64,000 nucleotides of DNA from Phorcus lineatus (GCA_921293015.1 OV121090.1:19668304-19732303); one strand, 5' to 3'; shown: positions 24,272-39,200, numbered from the stretch's first letter. Numbers and translations are program-made. Notes: a model not told the origin generated them from the sequence alone.

Positions 24272-27200
24272 CAGTTTTCTTGAACAGCCACTTGAAAGGA
24301 CAGTCCTATCGGGATATTTTTGTGGAGATGAAATTCAACAACAAGTTATTATATCTTTGCCTGAACAAGATGGGAACCAGAGGTGCAACAAATCATTGAT
24401 TACATACATGTTTGCCTTGTAGGCTTCCTGTTATGAGCGCATTTATGTAAACCACATTGAGGCAATCTATCAGGATATTTATAGTACAAGGGTACATTAT
24501 ACATCAATGTATTGTTACTCAGTTACCTTGGCAGTTTGATTCATGCTTAATCATTTATATCTTTCTTTCAGTGTTCCTTATATGAGGTTCCTTCAGTGGG
24601 ATTGCATTATCAACAATCACGTCTTCTACTTTTGATCTCATTTGATATTGTTACATTTGTACCGTGATTACGATAGCTGCCAATTAAGTTGAAAGGAGAT
24701 TGGGTTGTCCACCTCATTTGAAGTGGAAAGACCATCAAGTCTGATGATGGGTGTAGTGATCACTTATTAAATCTGCTTTATAACTATAACTGGTGTTTTT
24801 ACTGTCTGTTGGAATGGTTAAAGCTTTCTTTTATATACTATAATTATCAACAGCCATTTTTTCCATAAAATATTGCAAAATGGTATTGTTATGATAAAGA
24901 AGTTATCATGCTCGTATGTTTTGAAATGGTAAATATCCTTTAACCCCGTAAATATCCTATAAAAATATTCTACAACTAATGTCAACACTCACAAATAACA
25001 TTTCATAATGTTTATTCCTTTTGCAAGATATCTACTATTTTCCTAAAACATACCAGCAAAACTTCTATCTATTTAATTATCAATCATCATGTTCATGCTT
25101 TGTTTCCTTTTGGTTAGATAATGTCTGATTCAGATCAACGCTATCCAGATGAATGGGACTTCACTGTACATATTTCAAAGACTTTCAATGACAAACATAA
25201 ATTGTAAAAATACAATTCATAAAGAGGTGTAACCCTCAACAAGTAGATCTAAGTGCCAAAGGGCTGGCCCATAATGTAATAGATTTTCGTTGTAAATGTA
25301 TTCTTTAATAAAAACAAAGGGATATTCATTTCAATTGCGAACCTGTGAAAATCATGTCCGTCCCGTATTGCACGTATTTCGCCTTTCATGGCTAATGCTG
25401 GAAAATATAAACATGAGCAGCTCTATTATTTTTTTCAAAAACCTGGAACACTTTTTGGGGAAAATAAAAGAATGTTTCTGGAGCATTGTCACAAAGTTAT
25501 ATACTCTTTATCAAAAGTTGCTTGCATTTTTTTTACAAGACATCAAGGGATCATTATTGTTCAAATAGTTTTCACAACTCCACATGGCGATAAAAAAATT
25601 CCAAATTAAAAAGAGTTCATGAAGAGTTCTATAAGTCAAAACTGATTTTCATGAGACTTGAAAAATCATGCTTTTGCTCCAAATTACTGTTCATTTCAAA
25701 ACAAGCATTTAAATAATGTAAGTCTATGAAAGTGGACCAAAAGTTTCAAATGAATAATGAACAAATCTCTGATAAAGAAAGCTTGAATGGTTCTTATGAA
25801 AATGGTAACAGTGTCTCACATCCAGACTTGCGCTTGCTTTCATCAGAGAAGTAGTAAGCCATGTCGATGAGGAGCTTGACATAGATCCCAGACAAATCTG
25901 TTTTCTTTGCTCCTCGATGTTCCAAGAGGTGTACATAGTAGTGTGTTGCATCCATGATGTGTGATATCCTCACCTGCACATCATTCAAATATATTGAATC
26001 ATTGATATCACGACAATATAATTCCTAAGTCACTGTTGCAAGTTTTTAAAATAGGAATTTTAGCAACCTAGCATTTCCTTCATTAGTTTAATTCTGATCA
26101 AATAAAAAGTCTTTAAATGGTAAATCATCCAATTTCTTTTCCCATATCAAACAAAAACTGTATGCAGCCAGTTTGGTCTAAGCATCCTCAAATCATTTGA
26201 GCTATAGTGATATAAATTCACATCACTTGTATATTTTAAACAGCTTCAGATACCCTTGTCTTGCTTTCAAAAAATCACCTTGCAAAAGGTAAAATTGGTT
26301 TTCTTTTTCATGAGAATGAAAACATGCTACTATGCCTTTTATGAACACAACATTACATCACAATAAAAAAAACTAACATTATTTATGAGATGAAATCATA
26401 TACTTTACACAAGGTTAATTGAAACAATGATTTTATCAAATAGTCAGAACACTGCATATGTATTTGACCTTTGGTCTCAATCTTATTTTCTGAAAACCAT
26501 CAGCCTATCATCCCCTTTACAAATTCCTGGATTTTCTGTAGAAGATAAGATATGCAATACCTTGACCTCTCCGCTTCTCGGCAGGTCCTCGTACCCTCGT
26601 CCCCGGGGACAGTCAAAGTCAGGGATAATTCTGTGTCTACACGGACACATGCTCACTTCTCTGTCAGGGAGATGAAAGAATCTTTTAGCATCCAAAAGTT
26701 TTCTCTAGGAGATATTGTTTGGATGACATCATTCATCATATCCCATGGCATGATTTAGGTACTTCTAACTTTCATTTCATTATCTATCACCCCTTTTTGC
26801 TATATTTGATAGCAGAAAACACTTGATACAATAACTGATCCAGCTCCTCTAATAAGGCAACTTTTGAAGAATGTAAATATTGAATACCCCAAAAATAGAC
26901 GTAACTAGAAAATCACTGAATGAACAGCAACTGGGTCAGAGAGAGATTCGAACAAAGCAAAATTTTAATTATAATCATAAACAAGGTACTCACAAACAGA
27001 ATCCAAAGGCTTTTGTATGTCTGCAGAATTCCTTTTCTTCATCCTCATTCTCTCCCTGAAGTAAACAGGCACAGTCTTAGAGTCGCGCCACATACAGTTT
27101 ACATGGACATTCTTAGGAATGCGCTGATTCGATGGATAATTTTAGCTGAATCTTGCTTTCCATTAACATGCATATTCTTATGCATGCATTGCTTTGTCTG

Positions 27201-30200
27201 ATAATTTGGTGCTGTTGCTTGCTGTAAAAATTGCTATTTCTAGCCGTTGCTTGCATCATGATTGCTGTTTACATGAAAATTGAAGTAGTTGCTTGCTTGC
27301 TGTTAACATGGACATATCTAGCTCTTGCTTTCTTGCTGTAAACATTGATATTTCTAGCTGTTGCTTGCAACATGGACATTTTAAGTTTTTGCTTGCTTGC
27401 TGTTAACAAAAACAGTCGTAGTTGTGTCTTGCTTGCTGTCGTCAGGGACGTCTAATGCATGTGTGGATTAGACAGACAATCTCAGCTGTAACTGGCACGA
27501 CCCGAACGTGCATTCAGACTGTATCTTGCTTGGACACATAAGGACATGCTTGGAGTAGTAAATATGGATATTCTGAGTTGCATCTTAGCTGATCCAACTA
27601 ATAAATACTGTCCACAAGAGAAGGCATTATGACATTCAAATTTTGTCAGAATAATCTTCAATCCATTTCTTCAATGTCAATAACTACACAACTTTTCATA
27701 AACTATTCTACATTTGACAGCAAAATCAGCAATAAAAGAATCAACCAGACACCAGTTCTATATATGATAATTAGGAGATAAATCCCTTCTGTTTCTTATT
27801 TTGGGGTTGTATGTCGTGCATTTTTCACCCCTAAATTTAATTTCAAACCGAGCTTGCGAGGTTTAAAATGTTTACTTAGGGGTGAAAAATGCACGACATA
27901 CAACCCCAAAATAAAAAACAGAAGGGATTTATCTCCATTCTAACATGACTAATTAGAAAAATAATGAGGAATTAGTTTGCCTTGCGCAACAACAATGTGA
28001 TTAGGTCGAACCAGTACAGACCGGTTCCACTTGCTTTCAAAACTATGGTACAGTTCATTTTCAAAGAACACGCTTCAATAATAAAAATAAATATAAAACC
28101 ATAAAACCAACAGGTTTTAAATAAAATCCTTAAGTATTTTTTTCATTGAGGATAAAATCAACAAAAGACAGATTTTTTTATCCCGTCAGAGTTACATTTT
28201 TCACGTTAATACATAGGACACCTATCACCCCTACAATACCGACAAGGACTGACGTTACTCTAAAAGTAGTTGTTTACTGCTAGCGCTAATTTCTCACGCA
28301 AGATGTGAACAGATTGAATAAACGATCAAGAAAGCTTTATAGTTTGTCATGGTTGAATGCACTGTCTGATTTATATACTGTCATTGATTTAAAATTCATT
28401 TTGCTGTTGTCTAAGGCGATGAAAACAGTAAGTTCAGCGAATGGAGTTTGTAAACGTGCGCGTATGAATGTGAATCGGTCGCAAATATTTAGAGGTGATT
28501 ATCAGCGAAATAATCACTCCAAAATTGATTGTGGTAACCAATCAGAAAGCAGTATTTTCATTCTAGTTTTCGTGTCATGTTAGAATGTCTTATAGCGTCC
28601 TCAAAAGTATTTATCTTCTAAGTTTCAAGACACTTATAACTAGCTGTCCTGATAATGTATTCATGTCATTCATGAGCCAAGTTGGTCTTTTGCAACAAAA
28701 CATGCAGTTACTATATTTCTTTTGAAAACATTTGTTGCTCATTATTGAGAACAATTGAGACAAATGTGAGCATTACCTAAACAGGTGACAAATTGATACA
28801 GGGGTATTCAAAGATTTTTAATGATATTTTGCTTTAAACATGGCAAGAACTTCTGCATGAAGATCAACTCAAAACTAATGTAGATTCAAACCCTAGATCT
28901 GGTTGTACTATAATGCTGACCTTTTCATTATATTCACCTAAATTCTAACCTAACAGTTAACTGTGACTTGATTTACTTTACAACATCAAATTTAAATCAA
29001 CCATAAACAATAATTACAGTCGTGTCGGGTAAAGATACGCAGAGGGTAAAGATATGCACTCACACAAAACTTAACCTATTAATAAACGATAAGTGTAAGC
29101 TTGTAATATATCGATGTCTTTGCATCTTTAGGCAATTTGGAAAATATCAAGAAGTTTTTGAGAAGGTAAAAAGAGATTTATTGTTGAATAGTGGCACAAA
29201 ATTGGTAAAAACTGTCAAAATTCCCAGCAAACTTGTCTTCATGAAACTGTTTGCCTTCCCACATAACAATTGTCACTGGAAACCAAATATTTATTTGGGT
29301 ATCGGGTTCTCCTTACCATAACTTCAGAGAACAGTTTTATTATCTATCATAATCATAATAATGGAAATGTGAGGCGTATTCAAACCCTGCATGCGTATCT
29401 TTAGCGTACACATGCCAACCAATTGGAATAGGGGGTTAGTCATATGAAAAATTTCAGTGTCATTGACAAACACATTTCAACATGTATATTTTACATTAAC
29501 ATTATCAGTGAAGCTCTAAACTCTAACAATGGCGTGATTTTTATCCCATATAATGTATTTTTATTGAAAGAATGAAAATGTGTCTCTTAGGTGCGTAGCT
29601 TTACCTGACAGCACTGTAACTTCCTTCATAGATGACAAAAAACTATCATGACCTCTTAACATGCAGACAAAAGTACCTTAAGAGTAGTTACATTTATGAA
29701 ATAATAGAATGAAGCATTTGGATATTACTATGCTTTGATTTGATAACACTTAAAGAGATATTGAGTATGTAAGTGTTGCAAGTAAAGATTTATATTGTAA
29801 CAAAAAATCAATTTCTGGTCCAATATTTTTTCAACATGACATACAAATGAATATATATTGCTACAAGATTAAAATATCTAAGAAACACTTAACCACAAGA
29901 TTGATGGGTGTAACTGAATAAGACCAGCCATTTGATGACATTTTTGGTGGGGGGGGGGGGGGGGGGGGGGGGGGAGGGGGGTTACCAAAAAAATGGTCAC
30001 TTTGGCATTTGCATCAAGCTTGAGAGCTTAAAAGAGTGATCTAGCAGTGTATACTAATGAAATGAGAAAATTTTAAGTTTTTTAATGAGATTGTAGATTT
30101 TCCTGAATTGTTTCCCAAATGATTTATGATGTAACAATATATTACTCAAGGTTAAGGGAGTGACAGACTCAAAAAAGACACCACAGAACATCAACTATGA

Positions 30201-33200
30201 TTTTAATAGAAGGAAGCACTTTGTAAAGAGGCAGTGAAATTATAGATCAACACTGCCAAAAGAAAGTTTCTGTTTACTATTTGTATAATATTCTGAACAC
30301 ATTATAATGTCTCTTAATGAATACCAATATACTCAAAGGCCTTTTAAAACTAAACCGTCACCATTTACAAGAGCTTTTAGGAGATGGATACAATCAGACC
30401 AACAGATGAACGTTATTTCTGACAAACATTGACAGTTTTTCTGAGGAAACAATATTAGTACAGCTCTTCTTTAAAAAAAGAAACAGTGAAGATATATAGG
30501 GTTTTAAACAGAAACAGAGTTGTTACATAAAAGTATTTAATTTGTAATTATACTTGATAAATTCATGAAAATTTATAAACACTAACATGTTGAAACAAAA
30601 AAAGGACCAAAACAGATACAAAATCTGAAAATAATTTGTTGATTTGATATAAAAAAAGAATATATTCAAATTTTTAAAATATGTTTCAGAACCAAAATAT
30701 AAGTACAGACATTGATCGACGATGGAATTAAATATGCAAATCACTTTAACCTGCCCTGAGGAAAATGAAAAGGTTATAGGAAAGGAAGTAAACACTCGTA
30801 AAATGAATACATTTGTGTGTCAAAATAAGACGAATCTATGCTCATAATGATTGTTAATCTGTATCTATCTAATCAAAACCAAGTCAAGCAGTCAAAAGAC
30901 AAAGGTGAACCTGACGCCAAAGGTAATGCAAGTTGCCATAACATAAAATACAATGTGAAATCATAACATTTCAATTATTTTTCAGTTCAGTAAAAGTATT
31001 CTCTTAAGAAAAAATCAGGTAACAAATATGTGAATAAATGAATGCAATCTGAAGAATAATCCTAATACAACAAAAAGTGACATTTTAACAAAGTCAAAAT
31101 TGCCTTTCATAACAAATATTCACCAATAATACGGTATCATAAATGGATAAGAAATTGTTTTTTTTACTTGAAAATTTAATTTTTATTTACGTCTTAAAAA
31201 ATATGAAAAACAAAACAAATAAGATTCGGACAGAATAAGCATTTCCACAATGAACATAAACATGGTAAATTAACAACATAACAGCTTCAATTTCACTGAC
31301 TGGCATATATTCCTTAGTGTAAGTTCACAATGTTTAAAAATATTCCTGAGTGGAGGTTCACACTGTCTACTGGTGTCTTACCATCTGCATGCCGGCCATG
31401 TATTTAGTCATCGCACTCGGAATGGTTGCCTCTGATCTCTTCAGGAAGTTGACGAGACTCCGCATCTCTTTTATGCAATGTTCCGTGACCATGATGTGCG
31501 ACACTGGTGTCACCTCGGGCTGGAAAATAAGATTAACGAATTTCTAGAGTTGTAATGAAGTACAAGATTTTATTGATACTCATCTTCTTTATCAACAGAA
31601 TGATAACATTTCGGTATATATCCTAATACTGTTTCCAAGCATATGGTATAAGGATGAATACAGAAACGTCACTATTCTGTTGATATAGAAGTTACATATC
31701 TACAAAATTGTGTTCTACATTACCAACTTCTAGAGTGCCACTTAAAGAGTTCTTGAGTTAAAGACCCTAGGCTAGGGTCCGCCATGTTGCTAACAGGGAA
31801 AATGACATGAAATTATATGGATAGAATATCCACAAATTAACAAATTAACAAATGTTTAATGATACAACTTTGAACTATTCAACAATGCCTTGTAATGCAG
31901 TTGGAATACTTGTCTCATAGCACCAATGAATGGCTTCACTTCTCATTCTTGTTTTTTACAGAGTGGACACTCTCATTTATATAGTTCTAAATTCTCAATC
32001 AACCAAAATGTTATTCTGTTTCAACTGGTTTGTGCATGTGTTACCATCATGTACTGGTAACAAACAGGAATGCCCCTTTGAATTTCGTATCAACAAAAAG
32101 TACTCCGATGGGACTGTTCCTTTAAATGTATGCTTCATTACCTCCATATAAAATATTGAAGTGAAAACAAATTAGAACAAATAATGGATATGTTAATACG
32201 AGTTAAAGCATTTCTGTTACGTCTTTGTGCTTCTGACTGTTCAGTTCTAAGATCAAACATAAGGTAGTAATTTGTTTTTCCCTCACAGCTCGAATACATC
32301 TGAGTTTGATTATTTTCTAGCAGGTGAGAGTTTTTTGGTACTAAATCCACAAATATGATAATATCAACATATCACCTGTTGCTTGTCCAGAAAGTTGCGG
32401 TGGTATTTGAACATGAGCGCAATCCGGTTCCCAAACCGAGTCTTGGACTTCGGAAGATTGTAATGGATGACAGCAGTGGCATCGTCGATCTGGCTGTCAA
32501 TAACCAACAGGTCATTGATCACTGCAGCCAAGAAGAAAACAATTGTTATAGTTCTGATCATTCTCTCCCCACAGAGGTAGCTCTGTCATTAATTCCTATA
32601 CAACCTCTGTTATAATAAGAACTCTTCTTGAGCTTCCGACAGTTTCTCCTAGTGGCACAATATTGCAACTTAATCTACCTTACCATATTTCAGTCAATGA
32701 AAACGCTAAATGCTTGAAAAACACATTTTTTGTCACACAGGGCTATGCAATGATGCAGTTGCTAAATAAGGCGTATGTATTCTGTAAATAAGACTCAAAG
32801 TGCAAAGTGCATACTAGAATATGAGTTAAGCTTTCGGAAAGCTTATGGAAATATCTTAGGTGATTAGAATGATAACTTTTGAAATGATGTCACTGATTGC
32901 ACAACTAACTTTGATTGCATCCAATTCTAGACTGAGAAACATTGATGTTATTTTTATTTTTTTTTCAAACTGAAATTTTTTTTATTAATTTTTCTATAAA
33001 ACAACATAAACTATAAGTTTTGTCAAATCAACATCTCCACAGTTTTGACAAAATATTAACTACATATGATTCAATTTAAGATTAAGGAGATATAAAATTG
33101 AAAAAGAAGTTGAAACCCCCAAAAGGCACATCTACATAATTTAAAGTGGATGTGTACCAAATTTGGTAACGATTGGTCATAGTTTCCAAGTTATACTCCG

Positions 33201-36200
33201 GAAACTAAATCTACGCTTCAAACTGTCATGAAAAAAAAAAATTGAAATAATTCAGGGAGTAATAAATGAAATGTTCAGTCCCATTGAATTACATTTTTAT
33301 TAAACTCGTGATTGGTATAGGTACTCCAAGTACCAACCCACTCAAAGTTCCATTAGGATTCTCTATATACTGCGCGTTTGATGTAAAAAAAATTGTGAAG
33401 TAGTCTAGTCAAAGAGTTGATTATGGTCACAATAATCTTAATTTAAGCACTCTGACACAAACCTAATTCACATGGACACAATATAATGAATACAAATCTA
33501 GCAAGCATATAATACAGTTTTCGAAGAACTTTTTAATGATTTGGTATCCAACTTGACAGTTACATGTACTCTTAGTATGTTTAACTTGTTGGAAATGACA
33601 AATTGGATCAAATCAAAAACACAGTGTAAATTTAACTTATCATAACAAACTGTGATCTTCGGATACCCACAACACAGAAATAATAGTCTAAATCTGATCC
33701 TGATAATCATAAAATACATTATCTTTAAAGCAAAACATCAATATAAACTACCAAGCATCCCAAATGACATTCGCAATATACATATAACACAAACAAATAT
33801 TCTGCATATACTCAATGTAGTTATTCAAAATTCATGAAATTCTGGTCATCATGTCACAATTTGTTCTTGTTTTAAGCAATTTTTCGACAAGACATCATTT
33901 TGAAAAAAGTATCATGTACATCCACAGATTATAATTTCCATCAATGAATAGTTTGGTTTTTTTTGTAATTCAAATACACTGTCCATTGTTGTCCATTACT
34001 ATTTAGAAATGTCTTGCTTCTCTATTGATATGCATGTTTGAATTTGTATATACATTAACAAAATTGAATAAAGTTATGAAAATTATTTTTTTTAACTTGT
34101 TAACAAGTTTGACATCAATCTATTGATAAAGAAAGATTAATTTGTTAAAAAGTTTGACATCACTCTATTGATAAAGAAAGATTAACTTGTTTACAAGTTT
34201 GACATCACTTTATCAATACAGAAAGATTTACTTGCTAACAAGTTTGACATCACCCTATTATTACAGTAAAGATTAACTTGTTAACAAGTTTGACATCACT
34301 CTATTGATAAAGAAAGATTAACTTGTTTACAAGTTTGACATCACTCTATCAATACATATATTTTGTTAACAAGTTTGTCATCACTTTATCAATACAGAAA
34401 GACTTACTTGCTAACAAGTTTGACATCACCCTATTCTTACAGGAGGATTAACTTGTTAACATGTTTGACATCACTATCAATACAGAGAGAGTAACTCGAC
34501 AGCAACTGTTGAGGCAGCTTACCCATGATGACAAAATCACGTTTGGAGTCGAGAGTATTCCACAGCTCGAGAGACTGACACTTGTCATAGTCAGACATCT
34601 CCTCACTGTACATCAGCGCATTGTGGCTCCAGCTTCTTAGTGTCTGCATCAATCAAAGATGTGTTTGTGCAGGACAACCAAATGCATATAGTAAATGCAA
34701 AGTTTTGATAAAACAATGGCATAAATACATTCCATATACGCATTGGGGTTCTCAGTTGCTGTTATGAGAAGTGATTTGGGGTATATGTCCAGTGGACAGG
34801 ATGATAGACCGATGAATTGTGGTCTTCTGCAGACAAGCAGAAGAGATTGAGTTAGGGACTCTGTGGATAAGGACTGGATTATATCGGAGGCTGCACTTAC
34901 CAGTGATCAATATGTAGAACTGTTTGAGGGCCACAAACCATGTAATATTTACAAGCCTTACACTAATTCATATGCCCAATTAGGTTTTGTGCAACCAAGA
35001 ACCCTCATATAAAACATAAAACCAGGATGTTTAATATCTTGCCCCAGAAGTTACTTTCCTAATATATCTTATCAAGACACCTCTGTTCTTACATATATGC
35101 ATTTTCTTGTGTGAGCAATAGTCAGTCAAAAAGATATGCTGTTTTTAAAGTTAGAATTGTGGGAGTTCTGTGAACTGACAAGGAGCATAGCTTTCTTCCA
35201 CCTATAAGATGCAAACCTATCACCTACAATTTGGAAGACAGATGTCACAAAAACTTAAAAGTCAATAGAATTAGGGTGTTATCTCAGCTAGAAATTTTCC
35301 ACAATTGAAATTTGAGAGAACCTTGAACTATTGTCTAGTTGTAGCATGTTAATAACTCATATTGGAACAAAGAATTTGAGTTAGTTGTAAGATCACAAAA
35401 GATATCATTGAGGTGGAATTCCAATATATCATGTACCATGCTTCAGGACCAAATAACAAAGATGTTCTTTCACTTTGTACAAATACAAGTTTACCTTCTG
35501 TAAATTGTCCAGTGCTTGGCAGGAATTGTCGAGAATGGAAACATAAAAGGATGCTGATGCACCACTTTGACAAATCCTTTGAAAATACCTTCTACAATAA
35601 TTTACCAGTCAAACTCTCCTTTGAAGATCTAAAGATAGGTCTGATTTTGAGTGCTGAAAGTGAGTTGTCCCAACAACACTAAAGAAGCTCACCTTGTGGA
35701 CAGTCTCAACTTCATCTCTGGCTGAGGAGCAGATGGCGATCTTGTTGCCAGGGACCAGGATTCCTTCCAGGATGCCTGCCAGCAGACTGATACGGTTGCC
35801 ATGCTTACACATGTGCACTATCTGTCAACCAACCAGATGACAATAGATGTGTAAAGGCATCTTGATGAAATCATCAAAAGACATGAAAACTCATACCATT
35901 TGTCACAATTAAATTGTCTATGTAAATTTATTTTAAGTGTTTGACAAATATGTATCGAATATTACAATAGCAAAGTGCAAGATAAGCTTATGATTCTTGG
36001 AATTTATGAAAAATATGAGTCCTACATCTCTACTGTATTGTTCCAAGGCCAGTAGCTCATGTCTTACCTCAATCTTGGAAATGAAGACCATGATTTGTCA
36101 ATGTAGATTGAGTCAAAAAGGACTAGATCAACTGATTAGTGATTATTTCACAATTCAATACTAATCATCACACTACCTATTGACTTTATGACACTGGCAA

Positions 36201-39200
36201 ACTCCATCATGGATGCGATGACCAGAATTTGTTGATGCATGAAAGAAATCCATGAAAATTTTCATCCACTATGTATTGTAGATATTTTGCTCAAAACTTC
36301 CACATTCCACAACCTGTGTGTCTCATACAAAGCTGACTCAATCTTGTACTTGCTGATCTATGTTCACGAAAGAGTAAAGATATTCTAAACACATTCTCAA
36401 CTTGCCCATTCAGCTGCCTCCCTCCTAGAGTTATAGGGAGGACCTTAGAGTGAAGACTGCTTTCCATAAAAGACACCATTCACTAGATTTCTGTATCACA
36501 TTTGAAAACCATCATCACAATGCCTGTTTGACTTTGCCATACACAGCAGACTCCATCTTGAAGGTGGTGTCCACAACCAATAATGGAGATATAAATCTGA
36601 TGGAGACTTGACATAAGATGAATTTAAATATATTTTTTTCAAAATTCATCATCACACTACCTGTTTGACTTTGCCATACACAGCAGACTCCATCTTGGAG
36701 GTGATGGCCAGGACGGGTTCATGCAGATAGGAATCCATGAAAGACTCAATCCCCTTGGTCCACTGACTGCCCATCACAATTCTCTGTCTGGGAATGTCTG
36801 TCTGCTGCTTTGTCTCACGGAGAACATTAGCATACTCCTTCATAATGAACTGGATCTGTGGATGAACATGGAATATTGCAGTAATTTTAAATTTTCAACT
36901 CCTGAGTGAATTATCGTCACACCACATGTGAAATGAGTCTGGGAAGGAATAAATATCCTCACCATTTTAGTTGCTGTGTGAAGTAATGTCATATGACATT
37001 AAATGTCTGTAATGAACTTAGTCTAGGGGGGGGGAATAAATTTCCTCACCATTTCAGTTGCTGTGTGAAGTAATGTCATATGACATTAAATGTCTGTAAT
37101 GAACTTAGTCTAGGGGGGGGGGGGGGGGGGGGAATAAATATCCTCACCATTTCAGTTGCTGTGTGAAGTAATGTCATATGACATTAAATGTCTGTAATGA
37201 ACTTAGTCTAGGGGGGGAATAAATATCCTCACCACTACAGTTGCTGTGTGAAGTAATGTCATATGACATTAAATGTCTGTAATGAACTTAATCTAGGGGG
37301 GGAATGAATATCCTCACCACTACAGTTGCTGTGTGAAGTAATGTCATATGACATTAAATGTCTGTAATGAACTTAGTCTAGGGGGGGAATGAATATCATC
37401 ACCACTTCAGTTGCTGAGTTAAATAATGTTACCACATTAAATGCCCGTAATAAACTTGATTTGCTTTGAAAGCTGCAGTTGAAAGCTGCAGTATGTCGCA
37501 AAGAAACTTTTATCATTAAAGCTTTTGTAGAGAGGAGAGGTAGAAAAACAAGGGGGTCATTCAGGGCTGTTTGTATTATATCCGCAAACTAATAATTCAG
37601 GGATGAAGCATTCCGTTTTTAGTTCATTATTGTGAAGCTTGTTACAGGTGGAATGGGCGGCACAAAATATTTGAAATGATACCTCTGCCGTGAAGACTTC
37701 TGTCAGTATCTCCCCATCATCCAGCACCTGAAGGGTATAACATGTTCTTACATCAAACATAATGAAGTAAATAACAATCATATGACACAACAATGCAACA
37801 TTTCATGTATTCTTGTGTTGGACACAAAGTTCCTGTTTCTAAGTGTTTTAAGATAAAAAAATAACATGGGATTGCTAATTGTTTGTATTCATTAGAAAAC
37901 ATGAAACAGGCTAAATTTTGCCATGTCAACTGGTAGTTGATTTGAACCTTACAGTGAGAGCATGCCTTATAACTATATGTCAGTTAGTTTGCAAGTTACT
38001 CACCAGGTGGCAGAGTCTGTTCAGATTGGTGTAGCGTCTCTCTATCATACGCTGTAGACATGCAGGTGTCGCGACCAGAATCTCGCATCCATTGATTAAC
38101 GGCACCTTTATCATGTAAACAACAATTGCATTATCTGAATGTAACCTGGGTATTTAAAGGCACCAATGTACACCAATATTTTGTATACACAACAAATGCT
38201 TGGAAAATGGATATCTTTATACATTACTTACTCATGTAATGTTGGTTACTTAAAAAATATATAAGTAGTCAGGTCATAAAGTTGATTGTAAAAGACCAGA
38301 AGAATTAAACGGAACGTTGCATTTAATCTGCAAGAACTACTTTATCTGAAATATTCAAATTTTACTTACAGCCAGAAGGGCAAAACCGGCAGCAAGTATC
38401 TTTATCCAATATCAATGCTTATGCTACATTTTTTAAATCAGTTAAGTTACAACTGTTGTTTTAAACAATATTTCATCCTTTATTCTCAGTTAAGAATTTA
38501 GGCAAATGAAAAAACTGTACACATACCTGGTCCAGCTGTTTTCAACAGTCAATTTTATTTTCATTTTGTGCACAGCTGACTACAGATTTTTTATATATCT
38601 CTAAACAAACTTTGGTCGTCTTAACTTTTTCATTGTAGATTACAGGATGATAACAATAGGTATTTCATTGCATCAATTGAAAGCTAGAGGGAGTGCCTTT
38701 AACCTACATATGCCTTAAAATTGCCAATTTGAACCAAAAAGGTGTGTAATAATGCATTTAAGTTACAAAAAAATTTTTCCGACATATTGCTATCATTGAT
38801 ACAGGTAGACAAAGGAAGAGAAGGAGAGAATCTGGGATAAGTCATCCTCAACTCTTGTTATATATACTTTCTTACTCACCAAAGAAAGAAAATATGATTT
38901 CTACAAGAAAATATTTATTCTTATCATTTTTTCCCCATAAACTAAAGTTTCCTCATGTTCCAAATCAAAATTAGCAACCATTTTGGTCTGCTTCACAGCC
39001 GAATCTATTCATGATCAAGATAATTATTTTTATCATGAAATGATTTCTTATATCTTCTTTTTGTGGTGCTGTTTGGTTACTTATTGAAGTACTCATAGGT
39101 AGCGAGTCCTTGGAGGTGAGGTGAGGTGATTTGGGGCTTAACGCCGATATCATATGTACAGACTTATCACTGAACAAGTATCATAATGATAACAATGCGT

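Larger units (their letters stand above)
16832..25819. other. TDRD12 intron(s) between exons 24 and 25
   Basis: 9 kb holding dispersed repeats (17.4, 19.4 and 24.0 kb), the possible nested transcript, and presumably one unrecognised short TDRD12 exon. A 35-nt candidate is 22366-22332 (acceptor gttag, donor gtaagc, KFEVCRNQIDL), which has the right phases but too little sequence to be convincing. Confidence 0.5.
27056..31381. other. TDRD12 intron 21
   Basis: 4.3 kb with the tandem repeat at 27.1-27.4, the hairpin MITE at 27774, the 606-bp element at 29014 and the poly-G tract. The rest is AT-rich with no coding signal seen. Confidence 0.6.

Noticed and set aside
29022..29321. 99-codon frame inside the 606-bp inverted-repeat element
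   Set aside because: It starts within the terminal repeat and resembles no transposase; probably chance.
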